This document shows positions 25,467-33,906 of a DNA stretch of 52,018 bases, piece after piece. Positions within the stretch are counted from its first letter, which is position 1; each line of letters begins with the position of its first letter. The position numbers and the translations under genes are program-made. Location: NCBI GenBank assembly GCA_000961585.1, contig LADN01000018.1, positions 1 through 52,018 on the forward strand. The letters are read 5' to 3'. The notes below the pieces were generated by a model. It saw only the letters and a list, made by a program, of their open reading frames with translations. It was not told where the DNA came from and ran no database searches. The stretch is from Peptococcaceae bacterium BRH_c4a. GTDB lineage: Bacteria > Bacillota > Desulfotomaculia > Desulfotomaculales > Desulfocucumaceae.

Positions 25467-26297
25467 ATGACTGCCGGAGGCTCGCCCAGGGTCAGTATAA
25501 TAACCGCCTGCCATAACAGTGCCCGGACTCTCGAAAGAACTGTCTTAAGCGTTTTAAACCAGACTTATGGGGATATACAGTATATTGTCATCGACGGCCT
25601 TTCCAGTGACGGCACACTGGATGTCATAAAAAGGCATCAGGACCGGCTGGCGTGCTGGGTCAGTGAAAGGGACGAAGGAATATCAGACGCCTGGAACAAG
25701 GGGTTAAGTATGGCCACCGGGGAAATAGTCGGGATCATAAATTCCGATGACTATTATCAGACTGACGCGGCAGAACTGGCTGTCAAGGCATTGGAAGCCC
25801 GTCCCGAAGCCGGCTTTGTTTTTGGCGATCAGCTTATTATTGATCAAAAAGGGGTAGTGATGACCCAGAAGGGTGACCCCAATTACTTGAAAACAATATC
25901 ATTCATTATGCCTTCCATACCCCATTCCACCGTTTTCATGCGCCGCTGGGTTTATGAAAAATACGGTGGATTTGATAAAAATTTTAAAACGGCAATGGAT
26001 TATGAATTGTTACTAAGAATAACCAGGAGTGGCGTTAAAGGAATATACATTCCCTCGGTACTGTCGGCCATGGGTCTGGGTGGTGTGTCTGACCGCAATT
26101 ATTCTCACGGCTACAGGGAGGTTATGAAGGCCTCGATGAGGTATGGGTACGGCAAAAGGCGGGCCCTGGGCCGCTTTTATTATGAATGTGCCAAGACCTT
26201 TTCACGTAAAACATTTCAGCAGCTGGGTCTGAATGCTCTGGTGAGGTTTTACCGGAAATACATAGGCAAGCGATACAAATACTCCAACGGTGGCTGA
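25467..26297 (+). CDS. Glycosyltransferase family 2 (WcaA-like)
   Basis: The product is a 276-aa GT-A enzyme. VSIITACHNSARTLERTVLS and DGLSSDGTLDVI form the nucleotide-binding side. INSDD (about 93) is the DxD-type metal site. PHSTVFMRRWVYEKYGGFD followed by MDYELLLRI supplies the acceptor/ED motif region. Short GT2 enzymes of this type add Gal, Fuc or GlcNAc residues; the donor cannot be told. ATG follows AAAAGGAG. It lies 16 bp after fcl. Confidence 0.9.
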   Translation: MTAGGSPRVSIITACHNSARTLERTVLSVLNQTYGDIQYIVIDGLSSDGTLDVIKRHQDRLACWVSERDEGISDAWNKGLSMATGEIVGIINSDDYYQTDAAELAVKALEARPEAGFVFGDQLIIDQKGVVMTQKGDPNYLKTISFIMPSIPHSTVFMRRWVYEKYGGFDKNFKTAMDYELLLRITRSGVKGIYIPSVLSAMGLGGVSDRNYSHGYREVMKASMRYGYGKRRALGRFYYECAKTFSRKTFQQLGLNALVRFYRKYIGKRYKYSNGG

Positions 26298-26326
26298 GGG
26301 TAATTTTCATTAGGAAAGGCTGGAAC

Positions 26327-27475
26327 ATGGAAAAGCAAAAGGAAATAAAGGTCCTTCTGGTCACCTCCAGGGCCGATAATGGCGGGGGACCCCGGCATAT
26401 AGCGTCTCTGCTGGCCTGTAAAAGTCATATCACCTTCTATGCGGCGGCTCCCCAGCAGCTCCCATACTACCCTCTGTTCCAGCGGCACTGCCGGGAATGT
26501 CTGGCATTGCCTTTTAGAAAATTTTCTCCGGGGGCATTCTTGCGGCTGATATACCTGGTCAGGAAAGAAGGCATTGATGTTATACACTCTCATGGCACCG
26601 GAGGGGGAATTTATGGGAGACTTCTACGGCTGTTTTACCCCCGTGGAGTTTTTATCCATACCTTTCACGGCATACATGACAGGGGCTGGGGCGTCAGGCG
26701 TATTCTTTACCTGCTGATCGAAAAAGTATTGGGCCGCTTGACTCACCACTATATTTTCGTGTCCCGATCCGAAAGGCAGAGGGCCCATAGCATTGGTATA
26801 AAGGCCGATAACTGTTCAGTTATACAAAACGGCGTTGATACCGAGTACCACCAAAACCTGGCGGTGGATGTTGATGAAAAGAAGAAAGAACTGGTTATCC
26901 GGCCTGGTAAAACGGTCATCGGAACAGTTGGCCGCCTATGTTACCAAAAAGCCCCCGAAACAGGAATTAGGGCAGTTTCTCTGTTAATAAAAGATAAAAG
27001 GGATGTTGTGTACATTATGGCGGGGGACGGGGAAGAAGGGGACAGGGTCCGGGAGGAAATAGCAAGGCTGGGTCTGCAGGACTCTGTTTTGCTGTTGGGG
27101 GACAGGGACGATGTGGGGGAGATATTGAAGGTAATGGACATATTTGTGCTGCCCTCCAGGTGGGAGGGGCTTCCCTTGGCTCTTCTGGAGGCCATGGCCA
27201 GCGGGATCCCGGTGGTGGCCAGCCGGGTTACCGGCAATACCGAAGCTGTTTTAGAGGGTGCCACCGGTATGCTGGTGGAGCCCGAAAGCCCGGAAGAACT
27301 TTTTTGCGCCCTCACCCTGCTGTTGGACAACCCTGATTTGAGAAGGGAAATGGGTGTCCGGGGGCAAAAGACGGCCGCCGAAAATTTTGATCACGTTAGA
27401 ATGGCCCGGGAGACCTTTGAGGTTTATCAGGGTATGTTGGGTCCTTATAATAAGACGGGTGGTGGGCGGTTTTGA
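26327..27475 (+). CDS. Glycosyltransferase, GT4 type
   Basis: The product is a 382-aa GT-B enzyme. The glycine-rich acceptor loop is SRADNGGGPRHIASLL. The middle has IDVIHSHGTGGGIYGRL and FHGIHDRGWG. The donor domain shows GTVGRLCYQKAPETGI and LPSRWEGLPLALLEAMASG, the complete E-x7-E motif. It resembles PelF/WaaG-like capsule transferases. Its stop overlaps the next start by 4 bp (TTGA), so the two are translationally coupled. Confidence 0.9.
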   Translation: MEKQKEIKVLLVTSRADNGGGPRHIASLLACKSHITFYAAAPQQLPYYPLFQRHCRECLALPFRKFSPGAFLRLIYLVRKEGIDVIHSHGTGGGIYGRLLRLFYPRGVFIHTFHGIHDRGWGVRRILYLLIEKVLGRLTHHYIFVSRSERQRAHSIGIKADNCSVIQNGVDTEYHQNLAVDVDEKKKELVIRPGKTVIGTVGRLCYQKAPETGIRAVSLLIKDKRDVVYIMAGDGEEGDRVREEIARLGLQDSVLLLGDRDDVGEILKVMDIFVLPSRWEGLPLALLEAMASGIPVVASRVTGNTEAVLEGATGMLVEPESPEELFCALTLLLDNPDLRREMGVRGQKTAAENFDHVRMARETFEVYQGMLGPYNKTGGGRF

Positions 27476-28668
27476 AAGTGGCTCTGATGCACGAGTGGCT
27501 GGTAAACATAGGAGGCTCCGAGAAATGCTTGGCTTCCTTTAATAATGTTTTTCCCGGCTCCGACCTCTTCACCGTTGTATATGATCCTTTGGCGGCGGCA
27601 AGCATGGGGCTGACCGGGAAGATAACCGGCACCTTTATCCAGAAACTGCCCCGGGCCACCCGCTGGTACCCGAGATATCTGCCCTTGATGCCCCTGGCGG
27701 TGGAGCAGCTGAATCTGGACGGCTATGACATCATACTGTCCGGCAGCCATGCCTTTGCCAAGGGTGTTCTGTCCAGAGGGGACCAGATGCATGTATGTTA
27801 CTGCCACACCCCGGTGAGATATGCCTGGGACCTGTATCACCAGTATCTCCGGCAGTGGGGGCTGCAGCGGGGGTTTTTAAGCTGGCCGGCCAGGTCAATA
27901 CTGCACTACCTTCGGCTTTTTGATGTGATCAGCGCCAACCGGGTGGATCATTTTATCGCCAATTCCAGGTATGTGGCCCGCCGTATTTGGCGCACCTACA
28001 GACGGGAGGCCGCGGTGATTTATCCCCCGGTGGATGTGGATTTCTTCCGGCCCGGCGCCGGCAGGGACAATTTCTTTATGGTGCTTTCCAGGCTGGTGCC
28101 TTACAAGAAGGTGGATTTAATAGTTGAGGCCTTTGCCCAAAACGGGCTCCCCCTGGTGGTGGTGGGGGACGGGCCTGATATAAACAAAATAAAAAAACTG
28201 GCCGCAAAGAATATAGAAATACTGGGCTGGCAGCCTTCTGAAGAGGTTTTGCGTTATATGAGCAGGGCCAGGGCGCTGGTTTTTGCCGCCGACGAGGACT
28301 TTGGAATTGTGCCTGTGGAGGCCCAGGCCTGCGGAACTCCGGTCATTGCTTACGGCAAGGGCGGGGTGCTGGAAACGGTAAACCCCCTGATAATTAACGG
28401 GGGAAAAGGCCCGGGGGGATCTGACTACATACCCACCGGCATATTCTTTGAACGACAGACTCCGGACAGCCTGAACGGGGCGGTGGCAGAGTTCATACGG
28501 CAGGAGGACAGATTCGATCCCCAGGCCCTGCGAAGGCGGGCCCTTTACTTCGGCAGGGAGAGGTTCGAGAGGGAAATAAGACATTTTATCCAGGACCGGT
28601 GGCGGGAATTCCGGTCAAAGGGGTTTTCCCCGGTTCGGGAAGAGGTGAGGGGCGTCCCATGGGAGTGA
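27472..28668 (+). CDS. Glycosyltransferase, GT4 type (WbaZ-like)
   Basis: The product is a 398-aa GT-B enzyme beginning MKVALMHEWLVNIGGSEKCL, the pattern of WbaZ/WbdA-type mannosyltransferases. It has SGSHAFAKGVL, CYCHTPVRYAWDLYHQY and the donor motif FAADEDFGIVPVEAQACGTP. Mannosyl transfer from GDP-mannose is likely by family, which fits the presence of gmd. The TTG start is coupled to the upstream gene. The 3' end overlaps the sugar-phosphate transferase start by 10 bp. Confidence 0.9.
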   Translation: MKVALMHEWLVNIGGSEKCLASFNNVFPGSDLFTVVYDPLAAASMGLTGKITGTFIQKLPRATRWYPRYLPLMPLAVEQLNLDGYDIILSGSHAFAKGVLSRGDQMHVCYCHTPVRYAWDLYHQYLRQWGLQRGFLSWPARSILHYLRLFDVISANRVDHFIANSRYVARRIWRTYRREAAVIYPPVDVDFFRPGAGRDNFFMVLSRLVPYKKVDLIVEAFAQNGLPLVVVGDGPDINKIKKLAAKNIEILGWQPSEEVLRYMSRARALVFAADEDFGIVPVEAQACGTPVIAYGKGGVLETVNPLIINGGKGPGGSDYIPTGIFFERQTPDSLNGAVAEFIRQEDRFDPQALRRRALYFGRERFEREIRHFIQDRWREFRSKGFSPVREEVRGVPWE

Positions 28669-30158
28669 TAAAAGCTGGTGATCCGGCGGAGGTTACGGCA
28701 AAAAACCCTATCACCGGAGGCAAAGCCCGGGCCGTGGTGAGCGGAGCGCTGGAGGTGATCTCCCTGGTGCTGGTTGACCTGCTGGCCTTTTTCGGACTAT
28801 TGGGGCTGGCCTATCTTTCCCGCATGTATCTGCTGCCCTTTTTTGTTCCGGGTCTGCCCCAGGGGATTTCTTTCGCCACGCTGCTGCATATAAGCTGGTT
28901 CCCCCTTCTGGCAGTGCTGTCCTTTGCCTTCAGCGGTCTTTATACCAGGCGCTGCCCCTGGATGCAGGAAACCGGAATGCTGGCCAGGGGTTCCACCTTC
29001 AGTCTGCTTATCGCCCTGGCCACTTTATTCCTCTTGAAGGAAAGCTCCCAGGTTTCCCGCCTGCTGATACTGATAACCTGGATCAATTCCCTGTGGCTGC
29101 TGCCGGTGACCAGGCTTTCCGCCAAGAGGTGCCTGATAAGATGGGGACTCTGGGAGAGGGATGTGATCATAGTCGGCTCCGGCAAGGTGGCCGGGAGGGT
29201 TTACCAGGCGCTGCAGAGTGACAGCGGCATCGGGTACAGGGTATTGGGCACGGTATTACCCGATCAGTGCGAAGAAGGGGATGAACAACTGTCTGTACCG
29301 GTTCTGGGCAGTTGGGGAAGTATTGACTCCATACTGGCCCGAACCGGCGTAAGGGATGTGGTTATTGCCACCACCGGGCCGTACAGCGGTAATCTGGGAG
29401 AACTGGTGAGCATGCTTCAGCAGCGGGCCGAAAATGTTTTATTTGTTCCGGATATATACGGCCTTCCGGTTTTGGGGGCCGATATAGGATACTTCTTTGA
29501 CCAGCGCACCCTGGTGATCAACTTCCGCAATAACCTCAAAAACCTCTTTAACATAGCGGCCAAGCGGCTGTTCGACCTGTGCGCAGGCTTTTTTATAGCA
29601 GCCGCGGCGCTTCCTCTTCTGGCCGGACTGGCCGCCGCCGTGGTCTTTGATTCCAGAGGGCCGGTTTTCTACCGCCAGGAAAGGGTGGGAAGGCAGGGCA
29701 GGGTGTTTTGGTGCTACAAATTCAGGACCATGGTATCGGACGCAGACAGCGTACTGGCCAAACTTATTAGTGAAGACACTGAACTGGCCTCGGAGTGGGC
29801 CAGGGACCACAAGCTTAAAAAAGACCCCCGAATTACCAGGGTGGGGATTTTTCTACGCCGGTTCAGCCTGGATGAGCTGCCCCAGCTGATAAACGTCCTG
29901 AGGGGGGAAATGAGCCTGGTGGGGCCCCGGCCGGTGGTTGAAAAGGAGATTCAAAAATATGGCAGCTACCTTGACTACTACTATACTGTCCGTCCCGGAC
30001 TTTCGGGGCTGTGGCAGGTTAGCGGGAGAAACGACACCGACTATGAGACCAGGGTGATGCTGGATAGCTGGTACGTCCGCAACTGGTCCCTGTGGCTGGA
30101 CATTTACATTCTGGTAAAGACCATAAGGGTTGTGCTGATGGGCAGGGGGGCGTATTGA
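28659..30158 (+). CDS. Polyprenyl-phosphate sugar phosphotransferase (WbaP/WcaJ type)
   Basis: This is the initiating enzyme: it moves a sugar-1-phosphate from a nucleotide sugar to undecaprenyl phosphate. The N-terminal half has four to five membrane helices (about 25-155), then a CoA_binding_3/Rossmann-like domain (about 165-290). The catalytic PF02397 domain (about 300-499) has KRLFDLCAGFF, the re-entrant helix, GPVFYRQERVGRQG, FWCYKFRTM, RRFSLDELPQLINVLRGEM, SLVGPRP and RPGLSGLWQVSGR, all intact. ATG at 28659 follows AGAGGTGAGG. It is the last gene of the cluster and faces an L,D-transpeptidase-like gene. Confidence 0.93.
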   Translation: MGVIKAGDPAEVTAKNPITGGKARAVVSGALEVISLVLVDLLAFFGLLGLAYLSRMYLLPFFVPGLPQGISFATLLHISWFPLLAVLSFAFSGLYTRRCPWMQETGMLARGSTFSLLIALATLFLLKESSQVSRLLILITWINSLWLLPVTRLSAKRCLIRWGLWERDVIIVGSGKVAGRVYQALQSDSGIGYRVLGTVLPDQCEEGDEQLSVPVLGSWGSIDSILARTGVRDVVIATTGPYSGNLGELVSMLQQRAENVLFVPDIYGLPVLGADIGYFFDQRTLVINFRNNLKNLFNIAAKRLFDLCAGFFIAAAALPLLAGLAAAVVFDSRGPVFYRQERVGRQGRVFWCYKFRTMVSDADSVLAKLISEDTELASEWARDHKLKKDPRITRVGIFLRRFSLDELPQLINVLRGEMSLVGPRPVVEKEIQKYGSYLDYYYTVRPGLSGLWQVSGRNDTDYETRVMLDSWYVRNWSLWLDIYILVKTIRVVLMGRGAY

Positions 30159-30159
30159 A

Positions 30160-30222
30160 CGAGCTGTCAGCTATCAGGATCTTTGACCCATGGTCAAAGA
30201 TTATTGTGCTGACGGCTGATAG
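30160..30222. terminator. Palindrome between convergent genes
   Basis: A perfect 10-bp stem (ATCTTTGACC with GGTCAAAGAT, 30179-30201, loop CAT) sits inside outer inverted 7-bp-period units (AGCTATCAG before, CTGATAGCT after). It lies exactly between two gene ends that face each other, so a bidirectional terminator is likely, although T runs are short. Confidence 0.6.
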
Positions 30223-31551
30223 CTAATGTACCACAAACATGCCTTTCCCCGGCACATTATTAAAAATCCAGTCCAGGTCAGGTTTGTTCAGCAGAAGGCA
30301 GCCGTAGCTGTGAGGAAGGCCTATCCGGCTGTGGGTGTCAGTTTCCCCGGCCCGCAGGTGATGGACTGTTATATCGGCGTTCAGCCTTATATACCTGATG
30401 GGAGAGTTGTCCAGGGGATTGAATTCCAGTGTGCTGCCTCTTCTCAGCTCGTACATGGTCACCCGGGGGATCTTCTCCTGGGGAATGGACAGCCAGCCCG
30501 GAAAAGTGTTCAGAAGTTTTTCCCCTTCATAAGCCTTTACGGTACACGGGTTACCCAGTTTAACGGCAATCCAGCGCTGGTTCCCCAGGTTGGTTACCCA
30601 AAAGTCGAACTCCTTGTCGATATGTTCTCCATAAACCGACACCATAGTCAGGTGTACTTTATATTTCTTTGAGGGCAGGAAGAGCCCCTCGGGGTCAAAT
30701 GTCACTGTATCCCCACTGAATGAGGTTTTTCCCTCCATTCCCTCCACCTTTATGGCGGCTTCCTTTAGGGTGTGGTTTGTTTTCACCGTTATATTGCGGC
30801 TTAGCCAGATGCTGGGGGCGCCGGGGCCGGGGTACTGGTCAACTATTTCCAGCGCCGGGGCAGTGGTGAAAAGATGCTCGGTATTTTCGGCAGAGATCCC
30901 GCCGCCAGTGCTCTGTAACCCTTTATTTACAGATATTTTATAGCGGGTGCTGTTTTTAAAACTGTTTTGCGGTGTCAGCACCCAGCGGCTATAGTCATGG
31001 CGGGGTTCTGCCCCTCCTGTGTCCACCGGCCTGGGGGCGAACTTCCCCTGTGCGTTGGTGGAGACGCATTTGTTGAAGCTTTCCGGGTCCACCGGTGTGT
31101 TGAAAATTAATACTGCAGGTCCGCCTGAGGGGACGTTATCGACTGGTTCCAGGCCGATAACCTTGGGCGCCAGGACCATCCTGACTATTTTTTGCGCACT
31201 GACTGTAAATGGCGGTATCCGGGCCGGAGCCTTTTTAAAATACAGGGTATATTCCAGTCCCCGGGGATAATCCCATTCATCTATGATTATCTGCACGGTG
31301 TTCCTGGAAATCCAGCGGGTGCTGTACTGAACCTCTTTTCCTGGGATTTCCCCGGTCACCGTCAGGCGCTTTGCTGCCTCTTCCGGGTTCATGGGGGCCA
31401 GGAAGGACACATTAACGGCCACCGTGCCCTCCGGGCTGTTTCCAATCACCTCAAACCGGGCGTAATGTCCCATAAAAAGCCAGGTGGCCAGCAGGGTTAC
31501 TGATGCAATCAGCAGGGTTCTTATCTGACCGTAAGTAATTTTAAACAGCAT
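30223..31551 (-). CDS. Ig-like and L,D-transpeptidase (YkuD)-like envelope protein
   Basis: The product is a 442-aa protein with one N-terminal membrane anchor (about 10-27). Three or so beta-rich Big_5/SbsA-type Ig domains follow (about 35-310), with LAPMNPEEAAKRLTV and FNTPVDPESFNKCV patterns. The C-terminal YkuD-like domain (about 330-442) has HHL and IGLPHSYGCLLL. The catalytic Cys is present, but the usual SHGC followed by Arg/Asn reads SYGC followed by Leu, so activity is uncertain. L,D-transpeptidases crosslink peptidoglycan or attach proteins to it. It points back at the polysaccharide cluster and would work outside the membrane. Confidence 0.75.
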   Translation of the reverse strand: MLFKITYGQIRTLLIASVTLLATWLFMGHYARFEVIGNSPEGTVAVNVSFLAPMNPEEAAKRLTVTGEIPGKEVQYSTRWISRNTVQIIIDEWDYPRGLEYTLYFKKAPARIPPFTVSAQKIVRMVLAPKVIGLEPVDNVPSGGPAVLIFNTPVDPESFNKCVSTNAQGKFAPRPVDTGGAEPRHDYSRWVLTPQNSFKNSTRYKISVNKGLQSTGGGISAENTEHLFTTAPALEIVDQYPGPGAPSIWLSRNITVKTNHTLKEAAIKVEGMEGKTSFSGDTVTFDPEGLFLPSKKYKVHLTMVSVYGEHIDKEFDFWVTNLGNQRWIAVKLGNPCTVKAYEGEKLLNTFPGWLSIPQEKIPRVTMYELRRGSTLEFNPLDNSPIRYIRLNADITVHHLRAGETDTHSRIGLPHSYGCLLLNKPDLDWIFNNVPGKGMFVVH

Positions 31552-31649
31552 GCCGATACCCCCACCAAAGAAATCAATAATTATATATTTCGATCCCCTC
31601 CGGCTTATGACAGCGGATGGTTTATATTGGAATTTTTTTAATAATGCCG

Positions 31650-32073
31650 CTTGAGGGTCGCTGCATGGTCGCTAATGGGTAGGTGGAGCGATTTGAGTCC
31701 GGCCTGCATTACCTCCTGCTGCAACTGTCTCTAAACTCGGTCGCCAACGGAATGCCGACCATTTTGGAGGTGGGAGGCCAGAGGTTAGAGGTTAGAAAAC
31801 TTGTAGAAAACGACCTCAGAGCTATTTCTAGCTTAATCCGATTTCCGACTTCCAACATCTAACCTCCAAATTCGTAGGCTCGGTCGTTAAGAGACAGTAG
31901 CAGCCTCCGGTAAATTCCGCCCAGAACCAAAAATCACTCCCCCTCACTGCATGTCGCTGTGGGGTCTCTTGAGGGTCGCTATTAAAGCAGGCTGTCACTA
32001 TTCTGGCTCCTGGCTTCTGGCTTCTGAATTCCGCCGTCTGCAAGACGGCACCGCCGATAAGGCGGTTATTTTT
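31650..32073 (+). repeat. Modular palindromic repeat, copy C (complete, alternative centre)
   Basis: The left arm (about 31680-31760) and right arm (about 31873-31960) match copy B. The centre is replaced by a 7-bp-period palindrome (31761-31871). It starts TTTTGGAGGTGGGAGG with AGAGGTT units and closes with AACATCTAACCTCCAAA, with a CCTCAGAGCTATTTCTAGC core. The tail (heptads, two hairpins, T-rich run) ends about 50 bp before the pheS promoter. Confidence 0.9.
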
Positions 32074-32121
32074 ACTGGCAGAGATTTTGCTTAGGGTAAT
32101 CTGAATTTTAGGTAAACTTCC

Positions 32122-32150
32122 TTGTTTTAAGCTTTTCCTTGTGATATAAT
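32122..32150 (+). promoter_or_regulatory. Promoter of pheST leader
   Basis: TTGTTT, 17 bp, then a perfect TATAAT gives a start near 32157. That leaves about 150 nt of transcript before the T-box Stem I. Confidence 0.75.
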
Positions 32151-32156
32151 CAGACG

Positions 32157-32580
32157 CGAAGGGTCCCCAAAAATAAGGGAAAGGTTGTGGTTAAATGTTA
32201 TTAACCGCCGAATTTTTTTGGAGGCTGTTCGAAGCGACAGGTTCTGTTAGCGCATATATACTGTACAGAAAAATGGCTTTGCATTGAAATATAAACCGAC
32301 AAAGGTGATGACGGGGAGTAGTAAGGGAATCGCTCCTTTCAGGGAGGAAGGGCCATGACTGAAAGCCGTTCCAAGGTCTGGCGGTCCGCATGAATTCGCC
32401 CCCGAACCGCAGCTGAAAGTGAAGTGTTTTCATCAGTAGGTGTCGCCGGGACTCTCACCGTTATCAGGGAGCGGATGGGTGATTTATGGCCAAGTCCGGT
32501 TAAGAGGTTTTGCCGACTGCAAGCAAACAGGGTGGTACCGCGAAATAATTCGTCCCTATAAGGGACGATTTTTATTTTTG
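32157..32580 (+). promoter_or_regulatory. T-box leader (phenylalanine) of pheST
   Basis: The T-box proper starts near 32306 with GATGACGGGGAGTAGTAAGG (Stem I base and AGUA element). A GAATTCGCC loop (32393-32401) can present the UUC phenylalanine specifier. GGTGGTACCGCG (32531-32542) is the T-box, followed by the terminator. Uncharged tRNA-Phe would allow readthrough into pheST. The first 150 nt (32157-32305) are extra and include a GGTTAA/TTAACC hairpin followed within 5 nt by seven T (32189-32219). Confidence 0.9.
32551..32579 (+). terminator. T-box terminator of pheST leader
   Basis: CGTCCCT pairs with AGGGACG around a short loop, followed by ATTTTTATTTTT. It competes with the T-box antiterminator directly upstream. 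Confidence 0.88.
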
Positions 32581-32644
32581 TGACCTGTACATATCAGGAA
32601 AATATAATGTTGTATCATAAAAAGATATGAAGTGGGAGTGAGAT

Positions 32645-33670
32645 TTGGTGGAACAAAAGCTGCAAGATACGCAGACCAGGGCGCTGGAAGAAATAACACG
32701 GTCGGACAGCCTGGAAGAACTGAATGAGATAAGGATTCGCTTCTTGGGCAAAAAGGGGGAGCTTACCGGAGTTTTACGGGGAATGGCGGCCTTCAGCCCC
32801 GAGGAGAGGCCTCGCATAGGCCAGATTGCCAACCGGGTAAGGGAAAAAATCGAGGAAAAGCTGGATGACAGGATGGCCCAGCTTAAAGAACAGGTCCGGA
32901 AGCGGAAACTGGAAGCCGAAACCCTGGACATCACACTGCCGGGAACAGTCTTTGGCCCGGGCAGGCTGCACCCCCTTACGGCGGTAACCCGTCAAATTGA
33001 GGATATATTCCTGGGGCTGGGCTTTTCCATAGCCGAGGGGCCGGAGGTGGAGACGGACTATTATAATTTTGAGGCCCTGAATCTGCCCAAGGACCACCCG
33101 GCCAGGGATATGCAGGATACTTTTTTTATAACCCCGGAAACTCTTTTGCGCACCCATACCTCCCCGGTTCAGGTGAGGACCATGGAGCGCACGGCCCCGG
33201 CCCTGCCGGTGAAAATAATAGCCCCGGGCAAGGTGTACAGGCGGGATGACGACGCCACCCACTCTCCCATGTTTCACCAGATAGAGGGACTGGCCCTGGA
33301 CCGGAGGATTACCTTTGCCGACTTAAGGGGTGTTTTGCAGGTATTTGCCCGGCAGATGTTCGGAGAGGATACCCAGACAAGATTCAGGCCCAGCTATTTT
33401 CCCTTCACCGAGCCCAGCGCCGAGGTGGATATTTCCTGCGTCATGTGTGCGGGGAAGGGCTGCCGGGTCTGTTCCCATACCGGTTGGCTGGAGATACTGG
33501 GATGCGGCATGGTGCACCCCAGGGTGCTGGAGATGTCAGGTTACAGTTCAGAAGAAGTCACCGGCTTCGCCTTTGGAATGGGAATCGAGCGGGTGACCAT
33601 GCTCAAGTACGGAATTGACGATCTGCGTCTTTTGTTCGACAATGATATGCGCTTTCTGGCGCAGTTTTGA
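32645..33670 (+). CDS. pheS: Phenylalanine-tRNA ligase alpha subunit
   Basis: This is the catalytic alpha subunit of the alpha2-beta2 enzyme. It has an N-terminal coiled coil that binds tRNA-Phe (about 1-85), then the class II core: the motif 1 region with [30 protein letters not shown], motif 2 [21 protein letters not shown] and motif 3 [14 protein letters not shown]. The Cys-rich insert [17 protein letters not shown] is usual for Firmicutes PheS. Length is 341 aa. TTG at 32645 is taken as start, 7 nt after GGGAG; a GTG three bases later is nearly as good. pheT follows after 236 bp that hold a repeat. Confidence 0.96.
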   Translation: MVEQKLQDTQTRALEEITRSDSLEELNEIRIRFLGKKGELTGVLRGMAAFSPEERPRIGQIANRVREKIEEKLDDRMAQLKEQVRKRKLEAETLDITLPGTVFGPGRLHPLTAVTRQIEDIFLGLGFSIAEGPEVETDYYNFEALNLPKDHPARDMQDTFFITPETLLRTHTSPVQVRTMERTAPALPVKIIAPGKVYRRDDDATHSPMFHQIEGLALDRRITFADLRGVLQVFARQMFGEDTQTRFRPSYFPFTEPSAEVDISCVMCAGKGCRVCSHTGWLEILGCGMVHPRVLEMSGYSSEEVTGFAFGMGIERVTMLKYGIDDLRLLFDNDMRFLAQF

Positions 33671-33685
33671 GCAGCCCTGCGGGCT

Positions 33686-33855
33686 GGAATACAGAATTCA
33701 GAATCCAGAATCCAGAATAGTGACAGCCTGCTTAGCATAAAGAAGAAGCCTTGCGGGCTTGCACCAAAGCGAATGAAAAAATTATTACTCCCATGAGAAT
33801 TCTTGCCAGGATAACGTTCCATATTCTGGATTCTGGATTCTGAATTCTGGATTCC
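33686..33855. repeat. Repeat with 34-bp heptad inverted ends between pheS and pheT
   Basis: The left arm (33686-33719: GGAATACAGAATTCAGAATC and onward) and right arm (33822-33855) match as inverted copies at 33 of 34 positions. Both are built from 7-bp units (TCCAGAA/TTCAGAA). The 102-bp interior has no gene. It contains a smaller inverted pair (GAAGCC and GGCTTG region, 33742-33762). It resembles a miniature inverted-repeat element. As part of the pheST transcript it would form a long hairpin. Confidence 0.88.
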
Positions 33856-33906
33856 GACAGAATAAGGTCTTCAGTATGAGGTATTTTAAGTGTAGGAGGA
33901 TTTGCC

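Noticed and set aside
30226-30672. Plus-strand frame of 148 codons
   Set aside because: It is antisense to the L,D-transpeptidase-like gene, which has a membrane anchor, Ig-like domains and a recognisable C-terminal motif.
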